Positions 48,833 to 61,440 of a DNA stretch of 64,000 nucleotides are shown here, piece after piece. Origin of the DNA: Austropuccinia psidii (lineage: Eukaryota; Basidiomycota; Pucciniomycetes; Pucciniales; Sphaerophragmiaceae); the NCBI GenBank assembly GCA_023105745.1, contig JALGQZ010000009.1, forward strand, positions 10,960,564-11,024,563, in the 5' to 3' direction. The translations under genes and the position numbers were made by a program. Every line of letters starts with the position of its first letter. Position 1 is the first letter of the stretch. The notes beneath the pieces are model-generated. The model did not search any database and was not told the origin of the DNA. It saw nothing but the letters and a program-made list of their open reading frames with translations.

Positions 48833-50762
48833 TTGTCAAATCCAAACTCACATCTCAAAGGTGTTGAATTCCAATTCTGCATAGCAAGTTTAGAAAAAAT
48901 ACAGAAGGAAAAGCCCTATCAAAAAGAGGAACTTTCCCCACCCAAAATGGATAAACCCTCTTCAAGATTAACAAGAAGTATGAGGGATAACCAAGAAGAG
49001 ATTACCAATGATAATTCTGTGCAATGCAAGGAATACTTGTCATTAGAAAGACCTCAAGATAAAGTTTCTGAAACAAAACAGGAATTAGAAGAATTACTAA
49101 AATATATTGGAGAGAACAGATCCAACCAAAAATTCACAACAAAGCCCTCTTGAGGAAAATACTACTAATCAAAGAACATTTAGTACTCAGTAGTCACCTT
49201 CACCATATTCAAGGCCATATGCCTTTTCAAAACCATTCACAGAACAGAGATAAACTATCCTACCGGTAAGGGCTATCCTTTCTAGTCAAAATCCAAGCCT
49301 CTTATAGCAAGAAACACCAAGAAAGAAAGCCCCAATGACCAAGATCAGGGAAAAAGGATGACAACCTTTGGTTTTTTGGAAGATATGTGGATATATTCAT
49401 CAAGAAAGTTGAAAATATAGCAGCAATAGAAGGTGGAAGTGAAAGGGATATTGAAAGGAAAATAGCCTTCTGGACCAAGGAAGAAGAAATTAGTTATCCT
49501 ATTGAAGCAATTCCTGGTTATGAAAATGGAAAATGGAATAAAATGAAGGTAGATATGAAGAGAAGATGGGGAAAAATATCACCATAAAGAGGGTACAAGC
49601 TTTCCTCAATCACTCAGCTCTTTACAAAATCCCAAATTCAAGGGGAATAGTTAATATGACACAATACAGGAAGCTTATTGGGGAATATGAATCAATAATC
49701 ACTTACCTTAGTAGATATCAATACATCCAAGGAGATATCAACCATAATAAAGAAGTATTAGCCAGTTTATTCTCAGGTCTTAAAGAATAAATTTACAAAG
49801 AAATTCTCCAGGATAGAGTCATGGTACAAGCCCTGGATGGAGGTTATATTTTTCCAAGATTTGAGATATTGAATAGTTAAATTGAACATGATCTAAAAGA
49901 AAAATTACCAATTCAGGAAAAACACCATTCCAAGGTGAAATTCTATAACATCTCAAGAACAGAAGTAATCCAAGGAGAAGAAACTTTGGGAGAAGTACTC
50001 CAACAAATGAAGGAGCTTACCAACCAAAACAAAAATCCAGAGAAGAATGAAATTAAAAAGGAACCAATGAATGAATTATTTGACCAGATTAAAGAATTAA
50101 AAAGTACTCATAATAATAAAAAGAAGTCCTCTCAAACATTTTTTCCACAAAACAGACCAAGGGATAATATTCTACCAATTTTTGGAGGCCAATTTGCAAG
50201 GGAACCTGTTGAAATTCTTAGGAGACCACCATTGAACTGCTATTATTTCTTTGAAAGAACTCACATATGGAAAGAATGTTCCCATTTTGAAGAATATATA
50301 TGTAAAGGAAGGGTCAAAAGGCAAGGAAAGTTTTTCCTTTTCCCAAATTTTTGGAGAATGCCCTATGAAACACCAATTTTTCCCAGGTATCTAGTCAGGG
50401 AATTTGCAAAAGAACAAAAAGAGCTGACCATAAAATATATGGAAAAAGAAAAGCCTTCAAACCCTCCAAAGGCAGACAAATCAAGGGAAACTGAAATAAA
50501 GAAGAAGTATCTCACCTCAGAAATTTCTAGAACTGATAATTGGGGAAGCTGGAAGACTACTACCATTTTTGAGCAATTAGGAGCTCAAGACACAGAAACC
50601 CAGTGGAAGAAGTTATCAAAGAGGCTCCAAGATCACCTGAAACACCTCTCAAGAAAGCATCAAACATACCTGGAGATTACAGTGAGGAAGAACCAGATAC
50701 TGAAGAGAAAAACATTATCCCAACAAAGTAAAAAAACCTCAGGAATATCAAAAGCAAGGTAA
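48833..50762 (+). pseudogene. gag: Degenerate gag of element E2
   Basis: Broken capsid gene read on the plus strand in pieces 48833-49153, 49387-49587, 49566-49790 and 49935-50762. The last two share a frame; the others are shifted. Recognisable blocks are a charged N-terminus, KVENIAAIEGG...ERKIAFWTKEEE, MKRRWGK, MTQYRKLIGEYESIITYL and GDINHNKE, a typical retrotransposon capsid order. Then comes a basic linker and a zinc knuckle at about 50238-50280 reading C-x2-F-x4-H-x4-C, with the second Cys replaced by Phe. Stops separate the pieces. The protease remains lie 350 bp downstream. Not functional as it stands. Confidence 0.75.
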
Positions 50763-51119
50763 CACACCTTAAGAAATCACCCAGAAGGAACAACCCTTAC
50801 CTAAAATAAAGGAACACAAAAATCATAGAAAATCAGATAAAATTTACAAAGGAGACTCAGAAGAAGAAGTTGAAAGAAATAAAAACTAAGTTTTCAGCAA
50901 ATTATATCTCAAATTTTCAAAAGGCTTCTGGAACATAAGATTATTCTCACCTTAGAGAAACCTTTGGCCATACAACCAAAATTCCTCCACCAAATTCAAT
51001 ATCTATATGAAGAAGAAAGAAAATCTATCAATTCAATTTATTAAGAAGAGATTAATTCCAAACTAATCCGAAACCATGTGTAAGAACACATAAAACCTAG
51101 AGTACACTATGCATGTACT

Positions 51120-51574
51120 TTGCGATTAATGCAGTTTTATGTTGGGGAAGAAGGATATGAAATAATGGCTTTAATTGACACAGGATCAAAAACTCAATTT
51201 TATACCAGAAGATTTGGAAATAAAGGAAGGAATTACCACAAGGACCCTCAGTATGAATTTCAGGGGAATTGGAGGCCATGCTACATCCTTAATTGGTCTA
51301 ACAGAATTTTAATTAATTACTTTAATCACAGGAGAAGAAAGAAAGTTCTTCCTTTTTGTCCAGAGGAGCATTCCTTGAAGCTCTGCAAAGACCTTTTCTA
51401 GCAGACAACAAAATCAGATTGGACTTTCTACAGCAAAAAGGAGATATATTAAGCTACAATACACCAAATGGAATAAGATTATTCTTACAAATTTGTTCAC
51501 CACAGAAAGCTGGATGGAGAGAACATCCCCCGGTTGTGATGGAAGCCCATGTATCTGAAACAGTAGAAGGATAG
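51120..51574 (+). pseudogene. pol: Degenerate aspartic protease of element E2
   Basis: ALIDTGSK (catalytic Asp near 51,177) in 51120-51401, same frame as the gag 3' piece. RPFLADNKIRLDF in 51356-51574 lies in another frame, so one frameshift separates the two halves. Together they resemble retropepsin-like domains of Ty3/Gypsy elements. Confidence 0.65.
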
Positions 51575-54215
51575 AAAAACACAGTAGCTCAAGGAAATTA
51601 AGCCAATTTGGTTAATGTTAGCAAACATCTAAATAATGAAGACACATCATTCAAGGAGGTAAAATCCCCTAATACAAATCTAGAATAGTTTCTTCCAGAA
51701 CACAAGAAGCAAGAACCAAAGGAGAAACTTCTCTCAAATCAAAAAACAGAAATCTGTCACAAAACAAAGAAATATCAGTAGATCTCAGAAAATAACTCTT
51801 GTTTACACTTTAGAAAAATAAAAATTAGCTTTAAAAAGATGTTCTAACCAATGAAAATTATAAAAACTCTTTGAAACGTGATTTTTATCACAAAAATCTG
51901 GAAGATAGAGAACAACCCAATTCAATCCTCAATAAAAGTCTTTAAAAAAGAAAATCCAAAGTAAATTAATAAAAATAATCCCTCTGAAGAGTTTATAGGA
52001 TAAATATGCCTTAAGCTCAAAATTGTTCCAAAAAAATACATTCAACCAAGCTCAACCATTCCAAAGTCATTAGCAAGTAATACAGCCCAAGATACAAATT
52101 TCCAAGAGAACAATTTATCAAGGAGAAGTGAAATACACAATTTCTCACCACCTAGAATAACCAAATTGGATATACCAAGGTAAATATCAAATAATAAAAT
52201 ATCTGGAACTATTATATCCATCCAGTTACTTAATCACTCATGCATCAAGGAAAAGAAAATCTTAGCTGAATTGGATGAAAATAAAAATAAGCTTGGGATT
52301 CTTGATCCGCCTGAAAGATCAATTTCATTGAATAAAACTGGTATTCATAAATAATTAACTCACCCAATAAATCCAATAAGCTTTGATAAAAACAGCCCCT
52401 AAAAAATAGGCTTATCAGCCAAAATGTGATATATTACCCAGTGAAAGACAAAGGAAAAACCTTAGCTTCCCCTAAACCAAGAGAATTTTGTGGGAAAGAG
52501 GAGGACCCAATAACACCATCCCATCATTAAGCTTTGGATACCCAAATAACATTTATTAACTTTAACAACTATCAAAGAATACCAAAAAAAAATGGGGACC
52601 AATAATTTTTTCATAGACCAAGTAAAAGAAATTCAAGGAAATAATCAAAAACAAATTAGTAAAATCTCAATTACAATCCAGCTCAAAATCAGAAAAATCA
52701 CCTAGGATCACCAAGAATTATGGAAACAATTTCATACGAAGGAATTTTACTTACAGAAGACAATTTACATGGGAAGGCAACACCAATTAGCAGCCTTTAA
52801 GGAATGAAAATTTCAACCTGTAACATCATAGCCTATATCAGAATTTGACCATCAATATTCAGTCCAGCATTTACATTGGCTAGAAGGAAAAAGGGAATTA
52901 CCAAATTAAAAAACATCATGTAACCAACAAAATAAAAGGAAGAATAAAAACAAACGGAAACTCACCAAGGAAAAAAGAGAGTTTACTTGGATCAGCAAGA
53001 ATAAGAAGCTACAGGCCAAATTTAAATCTCAAGGATTGAGGGAATATAAAAATTTAACTCAACACATGGCATGGATGAAAAATCTAATACAAAATACAGA
53101 GGACCAGAAATAATTACTAACAGCAGGGAGTTCCAAAACCCAAATGATTTGGAACAGGTAAGAGTGAACCTACAAAAAGGGTCAAATTTGAAAAATCATT
53201 ATGGGAATCAGTTCCCAAAGTTTTGTTAAAAAACCAGACTCACATTATTTTTCCCTTTGTACCAATATCTTATAGTAAAAAAATGCTAATAATTGAATTA
53301 ATAATAGAAAAACATATAAAAAAAAAGTGAAAGTAAAGGAGAGAATTTATGTGATCATAACTCCAAAAAAAGAAAGGGACTGAAAGCTCCTTGAAAAACA
53401 ACCAAAAGATGGTAACAGAGGCAAGGAAACTTTCATTCTTCAACTGTTGACTTGGCTGACAGTTGTGACAGAATAAAAGGAAAATAAATATGTATATAAA
53501 TAGCCTGTAGATTAAATTAGGGTGGATGCAGGAGCAGTGGTCAGCTTATGAAGCTGACCTCATGCAGCCTGTACCAGGCCATATGACCTGATTAGCTAGC
53601 TAGGACTGAAACAATAAGGCCTGTGCAATAATAAAAAAATAATTATATAAATTAATGTAAAAAGAGAGTAATTATATAAAATAAATAATGTTAAATATAT
53701 ATAATAGAGATTTACAATAAAAAATAAAAAATAGAAAAATTATATAAAGGAAATAGTTAAGATAATACTACTAATGCTTTTTGATCTTGTGCTGTAAGAC
53801 TCAAACGTTACAGGTGGTTTCTTCAGAAAGAGATTAAGCTTATAAATTTTTTTCATTTTCTCTTTAATATTAAAATAAGATTACATATTTCTCTCAAATG
53901 CTACAGGTATTCATCATGAGAAAATATTTCTTTCTTTTTATAAGCTTCAGAATACTGTTAAAATGAAGACAAGTCCTCAATAAGACAATAAAACTTTTAA
54001 TTCAAATCTTAAAACTTGGATTTAGAGATATTTCAAATACCATCAAGTCCAAGTGAATTAAACAGCATTTTATCGACACAGGAAATGGCTTCAGTCCTGG
54101 AAAGACTATAAACTGCAAAGGTTATATTTCATATAAATTTATAGTTCTGAATTTCTTATTTTTACTACATTCTCAGTGTATCTTTCCTCCTTTTTCATTT
54201 TTATCAATTCCTTAT
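51575..54215. other. Eroded pol interior of element E2
   Basis: No open frame longer than about 60 codons and no YIDD or DDE motif were recognised. Base composition (A-rich plus strand) continues that of the gag remains, so it is probably decayed pol. A short GC-richer patch at 53,520-53,640 holds two adjacent hairpins. Confidence 0.5.
53539..53576 (+). other. Two adjacent short hairpins
   Basis: GGTCAGCTT (53539-53547) pairs with AAGCTGACC (53551-53559) around a 3-nt loop. About 8 nt later GCCTG-tac-CAGGC forms a second stem. Found in a GC-richer patch; role unknown. Confidence 0.5.
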
Positions 54216-54608
54216 TTCCAGTCTGAGTCTATAATAAGGCTATAAGATAGTATATACAGCTCTAGTTATGACTGTGACACAGTAATTGATAGCAGAGAAA
54301 AGTTTTTTAATAATAATATTAGAGGCTTTACTATGAAGAATAGTGGTAGTGAGCGCTTCTGAAAGCTCTGGATTCACTGATTATCAGTATATTAACTATA
54401 ATAAGAAATAAAATAATAATATTAGATTGTAAAATGATTCTTTTCCAGTATTATAGCTGTTTTGGACAGTTTTACTACATAGGAGTTCAAGAGAAGAATG
54501 GAGATTCTCTTTTTGTCAGAGAAAAGGCCCCCTTTTATACTGAAATTGGGTAGAAAGGGCCTCTGGACCTGTTCACATAGGAAGAGTGAAGAACTTTTAC
54601 TTGAAAGG

Positions 54609-56405
54609 TGTGAGCCTTAGAGGTAATTTCATATACCCAAAAGACCACAAATACAAAATTAACATATAAATATAAATAAAATAAATTTATTTATATTATT
54701 AAAATGAAAATCAAAATATAAATATAGAATTATATTCACAATTAAAAATTTAATTACAGTTTAAAAATAAAATTACATTAAATTTTGAAATTGTAAAATT
54801 ACATTCATACTTGAAAAAATTAAGTAAAAATGAATTTTTAACAAAATCGTAAAAAAATAAATAAATTTGGAAAAAATTTAAATAAAAATTACTATAACTT
54901 TTTTCTAATAAATAAACATATAAAAATTGTTTTGCCATTGGATTCCTCATAAAAAATCAGGTGGGGTCACCTCTGAGTGAAAAGTTTGTAACTCAACTCT
55001 AAATAAGCTTAAATTAAGTTTTTAGTATTTTCTGTATGAAAATTGAAAATCCTCAAAACTTTAATTTAATTCAAATCACATTTAGTGTTAATCACCAAGA
55101 TTTGTGTTAAAATTGAGGTGTTGTGTATATTTTAGAAGTTATTAGGAATTAAAGTATTTTCAATTGAACTCAATTGAAATGTCAAAATGTGCGCGTGTAT
55201 TACATAAGTGAGCTTTGATTTACATATGAGGTATCAATTATTACTGTATTGAACTGTACAACTCAATTGAATTACATACATAAATTATAAGTATAATACA
55301 TGATGAGGAATTAAAGGAAAAATAAATTTGGGGGGAAAAGGAACTCCAGCTCTAAGGGGGAGCTAGACCCCCAAAATCCTTGCTGACAGGCGTGTGGTGT
55401 CAAAATTCACTCAAAAGTTCATCACTTTTGGCCTGGAATTGAGTTACAGGGTCTGTGGACTCAATTGATGATGAGGTTTTGATACCAACTGGGGTAGTTT
55501 TAGCTGTTACCAAGAGGGTAAAACTACCCTTAAGATAAAAAAATCATAGTAAAAACAGCTTTAACTGGTTTCTACATCTTTTACACAAATTCTGAAATGT
55601 TTTAAAGGCTCTAGACCAGGTATTGCTAGAGTAATGGCTGATTTAAGGGTCTAAAATGGCTTAAACCAGCCCTTTTTTGGTCTAAACCAGGGTTCAATGA
55701 TGCCATAATTGGCTTTTCTGTTGTCAGACTGTTTTTCACTACTGACAAGAGTAAATTTTACTTTTGGAGTAAGAAAATTGATGGATATAAAAGAATGTTC
55801 TCTTTGCCCCACTTTTCTCTTCATGTTAGAATCTTTTCCTTTTATAATTAGTTTAAACACTGTTAAACCAATCGATAAAAGATTCCAACCACCATTTATA
55901 AATCATTTTAATCCTTTTAACCACGTGAAAAAATCATTATAATAATTGTTTGTAACTCTTATAATCATTTTTACCCCTGAACCACCCCAAAAGTGAATTA
56001 AAGCATCTTTCATCACTGTAAGCTTTGTCACTTCGTTTCCAAATTCACTCTGGTCACTTTTGGGTGTGTTTTCTCTTTAATATTCTTTCTAAAGACTTTG
56101 TTCTCTAATTAATTGCTTGCAGCTCTTTTCTCAATTAATTCCAATTGAAATTGCTCTTGAAGAAATTTCTTTTGTAGCCTTAAATATGTCTTGTAGAGTA
56201 TTTTTGGATAAATTTTTATTTTTGGTAAAACAATAAATCTTTGAAATATTATGGTTTTATACTAATAAAGTTATAAACAATAAAATTGGCGTGTTTTCTC
56301 TTAAAAATATTTCCTACTATTTTTAATTGATTTTTACCTTATACAAATTTTGAGGACAGGAAAAGTACTTGATTTTTAATCAAAGTTTCATATCCACACC
56401 TTACA
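54609..56405 (+). repeat. Solo LTR of family C, copy C2, inside B2
   Basis: 1797 bp, TGTGAGCC to CCTTACA, with a perfect 5-bp duplication aaagg at 54604-54608 and 56406-56410. Opposite orientation to C1. It entered about 70 bp upstream of the B2 TATA-like box (B2 sense). Confidence 0.93.
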
Positions 56406-56440
56406 AAAGGACTGGCTTGTGTTTTTAAAATAGCCTGTAT

Positions 56441-56504
56441 ACCCTTCATTGTTCTCAGATGTGGTTTTGAAACCACATCTGGACAGTTTCTATCAATATA
56501 GGGT
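56441..56504 (-). other. Hairpin of LTR B2
   Basis: The inner 12-bp stem (CAGATGTGGTTT with its complement) is perfect with a 2-nt loop. The outer stem keeps 9 of 11 pairs. Equivalent to 2190-2253 and 63793-63856. Confidence 0.65.
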
Positions 56505-57370
56505 GAAACATTTCATTTGGGGACTACATAGCCCTCTTCTGATGTTTATTATGCACATAATGTTTACAAAATCTGTATGGAGACCCCATGAAGGCCAAGA
56601 TGTGAGGCTTTCAAGAATAAACAGATTTTTTGTTGAATTGACACCTCATATTTCAGGATATTGGATATTATCCCACAGTAAAGGTTTATTGACTATACTA
56701 TGGGATTTTAACTTTAAAGCTGCCATACCTTTATCAGTTTTCAAGATAGTGAGCTCAGAGTTGGTTCATTGTGTAGCCCTAGACTAGCTCTAAATAATGG
56801 TATCTCATTTGGTATGGGTATTGTGGGAACTCCTCTTGTGTGGGATAAATGAGGCAGTACCTGGAAGGGGAAATTACAAGAAAACAGTTTTGAATTTCTG
56901 TTCAAGCTTGTAACCCTTGCTCTGCTTTTGTGTCAGAATAATATGAAATTCCCTTCCTGAAAATGCTGAATTATCTTGACTTGAGCTCACAATCAATTTA
57001 TTTTATTTGATGGTGGCTAGTCAGAAAAGTATATTCGACAGACTCTATCAGACTTTGTTTGATCTGGAAACAATGGCTTAGTAAACCTTAACACAAATAA
57101 ATAAAGATATAAAACTGGGAAAAGAATTTTTAATTCCTTTACTGAGAACAGTAACGCCTTGAGGGATTTCCAATTTTTGATGATAACACTGTTGATAATA
57201 TGATAACTGATAATAAAAACCACTACTATTTTTTTTAAGGGTTTGATAATTTTATGATGATAACCTGGGATAACAGACACTAATATTTTTCAATTTACTA
57301 CTGAGTTTGGCTACTGAGTAAAGAACCTTGTCAATGGGATGGATTTATAAAATAATGTAGAGCAACTGTT

Positions 57371-57840
57371 AACTACTATTATATATAAATCACCCAGAAA
57401 ATGCTTCTGAGCTTGGCTACTCAGCAGATTTAGGAATGGAGGTAGTCAATGAGATGAGTTTATGAACTAAAGTAGACCAACTGTTAACTACTATTAATTA
57501 TAAATCACTCAGACAGTGCTACTGAGCAGATTGGGAATGGGATAATAATATTAATGGGATAGTCAATGAGTTTAATTTATAAATAAATGTAGACCAGCTG
57601 TTATCTACTATTAATTATATAAAGAAGACTCAGACAGTGCTTCTGAGCTTAGCTACTGAGCAATAATGGGATGGAGATAGTCAATGAGATGAGTTTATGA
57701 ATTAAAAGTAGACCAACTGTTAGCTACTATTAATTATAAATCACTCAGACAGTGCTACTGAGCTTAGCTACTGAGCAAAATCTAGGAATGGAGATGGGAT
57801 AACTATACTTCTGAGCTTAGCTACTGAGTATTCCCAAAAA
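57371..57840 (-). repeat. Minisatellite of ~115-119-bp units in LTR F
   Basis: The anchor AACTACTATT recurs at 57371, 57486, 57603 and 57722, in the context AGACCAACTGTTA...ATAAATCACTCAGACAGTGCT...GAGCTTAGCTACTGAG. That makes four full units plus a partial one to about 57,840, in U3 about 120 bp or more from the TATA box on the downstream side in plus coordinates. Confidence 0.75.
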
Positions 57841-57960
57841 ATTAGGATAATGGGGATGGATGGAGGGGATTTCCCTCAGAAAAAATATTAAGAAGTTATG
57901 TTTTTGTGATGAGCCTCTGTCTAGGCCATGAGGAAAAAAGAATTGAGGGGGGGAGGGGAC

Positions 57961-57973
57961 CTCTATTTATAGT
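57961..57973 (-). promoter_or_regulatory. TATA box of LTR F
   Basis: Minus-strand ACTATAAATAGAG followed by a GGTCCCCTCCC stretch. Confidence 0.5.
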
Positions 57974-58133
57974 TTTTGGGGCCTCCATGGGAGTGTCAAA
58001 AAAAAGGGGACTTAGAGTTTTTCAGGTCTCCAATTTGGGTTTTTGACATGTGACCTGTATTATGAAATAAGGTTTCGTGGTGTTGGATCATGAGACCTGT
58101 ATTTTCAATTGAGTTCTTGAAACTGTGGGGAAA

Positions 58134-58345
58134 TGACGTCATTTGATTATGTAATCAATTGAGTTTCCTGGGATCCTTATCTCCATGATTAGTAATCCTA
58201 ATTTAATTCCTGTTGATGATGTCCTTTATGATGTCATTTATTATGTAATAAATTGAGCTTCTTGGGATCCTTATCTCCATGATTAGTAATCCTAGTTTTA
58301 ATTCCTGTTGATGATGTAATTGATTATGTAATCAATTGAAAGCCC
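58134..58345. repeat. Three tandem units with internal palindromes in LTR F
   Basis: Units start at 58144, 58238 and 58321 (94- and 83-bp spacing). Each opens with TGATTATGTAATCAATTGA or a near copy, which holds the palindrome TTGATTA-tg-TAATCAA. It continues GGATCCTTATCTCCATGATTAG. A TGACGTCA palindrome (58134-58141) precedes the first unit. Confidence 0.65.
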
Positions 58346-59916
58346 TGGAATTATTATCTCCCTGACCACTGTACTATAGGTTTCCTGTATTATCCTGTCT
58401 TTTTATGTAACTAGGTGTCCTGTAGCTGTAACTGTAATAAAGTACACCCTTGTGAAACCTCTGTAATCTTGCTATGGACCTTCTGTAATACTACTGTGAT
58501 ATCTCTACTGTCTAATCTCCTCTTCCTAGGATATTTCATTTCACATTTCACATCACTTTACCATCTCTCCACACCCTAAATGTTGAATTTCTTCCTTCTA
58601 ACATCACAATGACTACCTTATCATAATAATAAAATTATTACTAAGTTTTTAAATTTGTTTAAATCCTTTTTGTAATGCTAGACTTCCTCAAAGGAGTCGG
58701 AGGATACAATACACCTGTACGTTTCTTGCTTCAATGATATCCTAAGCCTGAATTAAACACTTTTCCTAGATTTAACCCTCTAAATTTAATATTCATTTCC
58801 CTTTCAAAATTAATAGAAAGACTAATTTTCATCTAAATACCCAATTCTACCTTTTTGATATATAAATGAACTTTTAATTAATATTTATGACCCCTATTAT
58901 GCTACAACTCTGCCCTGAAATTTAATTCCATGCATCCTCATTGTAACTAGCACCTTCTGTGCTGTAGTATATGTTTGTTGATTTTTACTACCCACAATAT
59001 TTAAAGAAAATTGAAGTAAAATAAATTAAGAAATAAAAATATATAAAAAATAATAATTGTTTTAGGTCAACCAATCCCTTGAATGTTAATTCATCTGGGT
59101 GGTGCATTGGGGTGTCACATCATAATTGTCAAGTTCATTTGTCAACAAAAGGAACTTATTGAGTTTTAATGGTGTTAGTCTTTCTTATAACTTATTTGGA
59201 AAAAATGAATACTCTAATATATTGGGAAAAGCCTAAGGAAAATTGAAAAATATTCCTGCTTAATTTGTCCATTAATACAAACTGGTACAGGTATACCAAA
59301 GTATCATTAAATATTGCAATGTTATTCCACTTTTAAATCACATGATTCAGGTATGGATATTTCTCAAATCCTGGGGAGAGTCTTTTTGCTCCATAACTTT
59401 TGTTCTAGTTAATTTATAAGTAAATGGATGATTCCATCATTAATCCCTGATGGTCCCCTTTCCAAAGAGACCCCACTATAGGTATATCACACTAGAACCA
59501 TAGAAGTTAGATGAGAGGTGAATATTTTGTTCACCCTTGTTTGGCATATTTTTAGACATAACATCTGTAGTTTTGATTCTAGCTCAATTTGTCTAGTACA
59601 ATTAGATAGCCCTTATTGAAAGCTCCAATTGGAACACTCATTTGATGGGGTTCAGCCTCTTTCTCTGGATTGTAGATGAGAGCTGAAAATTAAGGTTTAT
59701 GCTTAGCAATTTCTTTTAGCCTGAATAGCTTTGTCATTATTTGTCCTATTGTTATGGGAGTTTTATATTTGGAAAGAGGTGGATTTCCTCTTCCTTTCGA
59801 TTACCTTTGTGAGATATTTTGGCTCAGTTACATTTTCTGGGATATTTTAATTGACCATTTCTTTATGGTATTTTGGCTTTCGTGCTTGTGCTCTGGTTTT
59901 GAGCTATAGGCTGAAG

Positions 59917-60939
59917 TTCATTTCTTACCCCATTTATCGAAAGAAACAGTTCAACCAAGTATTTTGATTTGAAAGATAACATCAAAGCAACATATTTATC
60001 TTATCATAAGCAAGGGATTGGAATTTGTTTGAAATGAATAGTTGTTTATGACATGAAGGTATTAATTTAACTCTAAAAGAGTTATTTATATTCAAATGCA
60101 CTATTGGTTCCAGAGCTTGAGGAATTTACATACTAATAACACCTCAATTGGCTATTTATCAAAAATGGAATTCAAAATGATCCACAAATGCAAACAAGAC
60201 TTTTTTTAATTGCACAAAATTTCACTTTCTCTGTTCATATTTTTTTGAAAACTGAAATTCCTTTATAGGTAACATAAAATATGAATCTTAAAGGGGAAGT
60301 ACTTTCAAATAAATTCTGAGTTACAGTTATGATGCTCCAAAGGCAGATCTTTGGCATAATAAGGGCTATTATATGAAGAAACAACTCAAAGTATAGTAAT
60401 AACAGTGGCATTTGAACTATTAATACTTACAAGAACACCAACTTCTCTTGGCGGTCATAAAAACTCACCTTTAACCAAACATCTTCATGATATTAATTTA
60501 CTTCTATTTATATTTTGGTTTGTTATTTGAAGTTTAATAAAAACTCTAAGTCATAAAAATGAATTATTGATTTTTTTGTGTATTATTCTTTCTCTAAAAA
60601 GTATATCTAATGAAACAACAAGCTCATGCAGATTTTTAAATGGAGAGGGGGGCCCTCATCCAAATTATTCAACATTGCTTATATCTCAGACTAAAGTAGA
60701 GGCAAATACTGTGCTGAAAGCCTCTTATTAATATCATTTTTCTTTCAAGAGATATTCCAGATATAATACTTTGCATGGGTAACCAAAAATTGGACTAAGA
60801 ACCTACTCAAGTATACTCATTAATTATAAAGAATCTTTTTAAATAAAATATGAAAGAGATGAAAAAAGCTACTCTGATAAAGACTTCAATAAAGAATGCC
60901 TATGCAAAATCTTTCATAAACCAGAATCAATGGGATTGA
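59917..60939. other. AT-rich interior region without recognisable gene
   Basis: No ORF of note. A G-run GGAGAGGGGGG at about 60,643-60,653 could be an old polypurine tract of element E2, preceding LTR E4. The exact LTR start was not identified. Confidence 0.4.
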
Positions 60940-61440
60940 CATTGGAATTCTTCTGAAAGCATTAAATGGAGAGAGGAATCTGGTCTTCCATACATTTTTT
61001 TGATCTCAAGCCCACATCGGAAATTCTATTTTACTGCATAAAGTTCCAATAAAGAAAATAAATCAGTAAATATTGTCAAAAAGAAACATTATACACTTCA
61101 AATAAGCCACAATAATCATTTAATTTAACATCATAATTAGAAAAGAATTTTCTAACAGTATTATGGAGCCCAAAATGACACTAAATGGCCTTCATATCAT
61201 AAAGATTATGGTTAAAAAAGCAAGATACAAAAATAAAACCATAAAGATCCTAAAAAAAGAAATATTATCTCCCCCTTAGCTCCCTCAGAAGCCCTCCAAC
61301 CCCCAATACAGCATAAAATGGAAAGAATTACTCAAAAGGTAAAGGGGGATTGGATTTAAACAAATCCAAAAAATTGAAATTTTGAACCTTAATAATGACT
61401 TCTATTATGTACAAGAAATTCCCCTTGTATACACACATAA
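60940..61440 (+). repeat. LTR of family E, copy E4 (left part)
   Basis: Colinear with E2 44,730-45,200, including CAATAAATCAGTAAA-type sequence, TAGCTCCCTCAGA and ACAGCATAAAATGGAAA. It is interrupted at 61441 by LTR G2. It may be the 3' LTR of element E2; the remainder lies beyond the window. Confidence 0.6.

Larger units (their letters stand above)
56822..59119 (-). repeat. LTR of family F inside B2
   Basis: About 2.3 kb, TGTGGGAAC to GGGTGTCACA on the plus strand. Sense is minus (start TGTGACACCCC), judged by the TATA box. It interrupts B2 between GGTATGGGTAT and the sequence resuming near 59120. Flanks ggtat and tcata do not match, so the exact ends are less sure than for A, C and D. It carries two tandem-repeat arrays. 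Confidence 0.7.
54216..59916 (-). repeat. LTR of family B, copy B2, split by C2 and F
   Basis: Pieces 54216-54608, 56411-56821 and about 59120-59916 follow B1 in order: a CTGAGTCTAT start, GTGGTAGTGAGCGCTTCTGAAAG, the TATA-like CCTTTTATACTG, the hairpin, GCTCAGAGTTGGTTCATTG, then TAGATGAGAGGTGAA and CTTGTGCTCTGGTTTTGAG at the end. Net length without insertions is about 1.6 kb. It is strongly diverged and no convincing target duplication remains. Confidence 0.75.

Noticed and set aside
56817..59124. Target duplication for LTR F
   Set aside because: Flanks ggtat and tcata do not match; ends kept as approximate.
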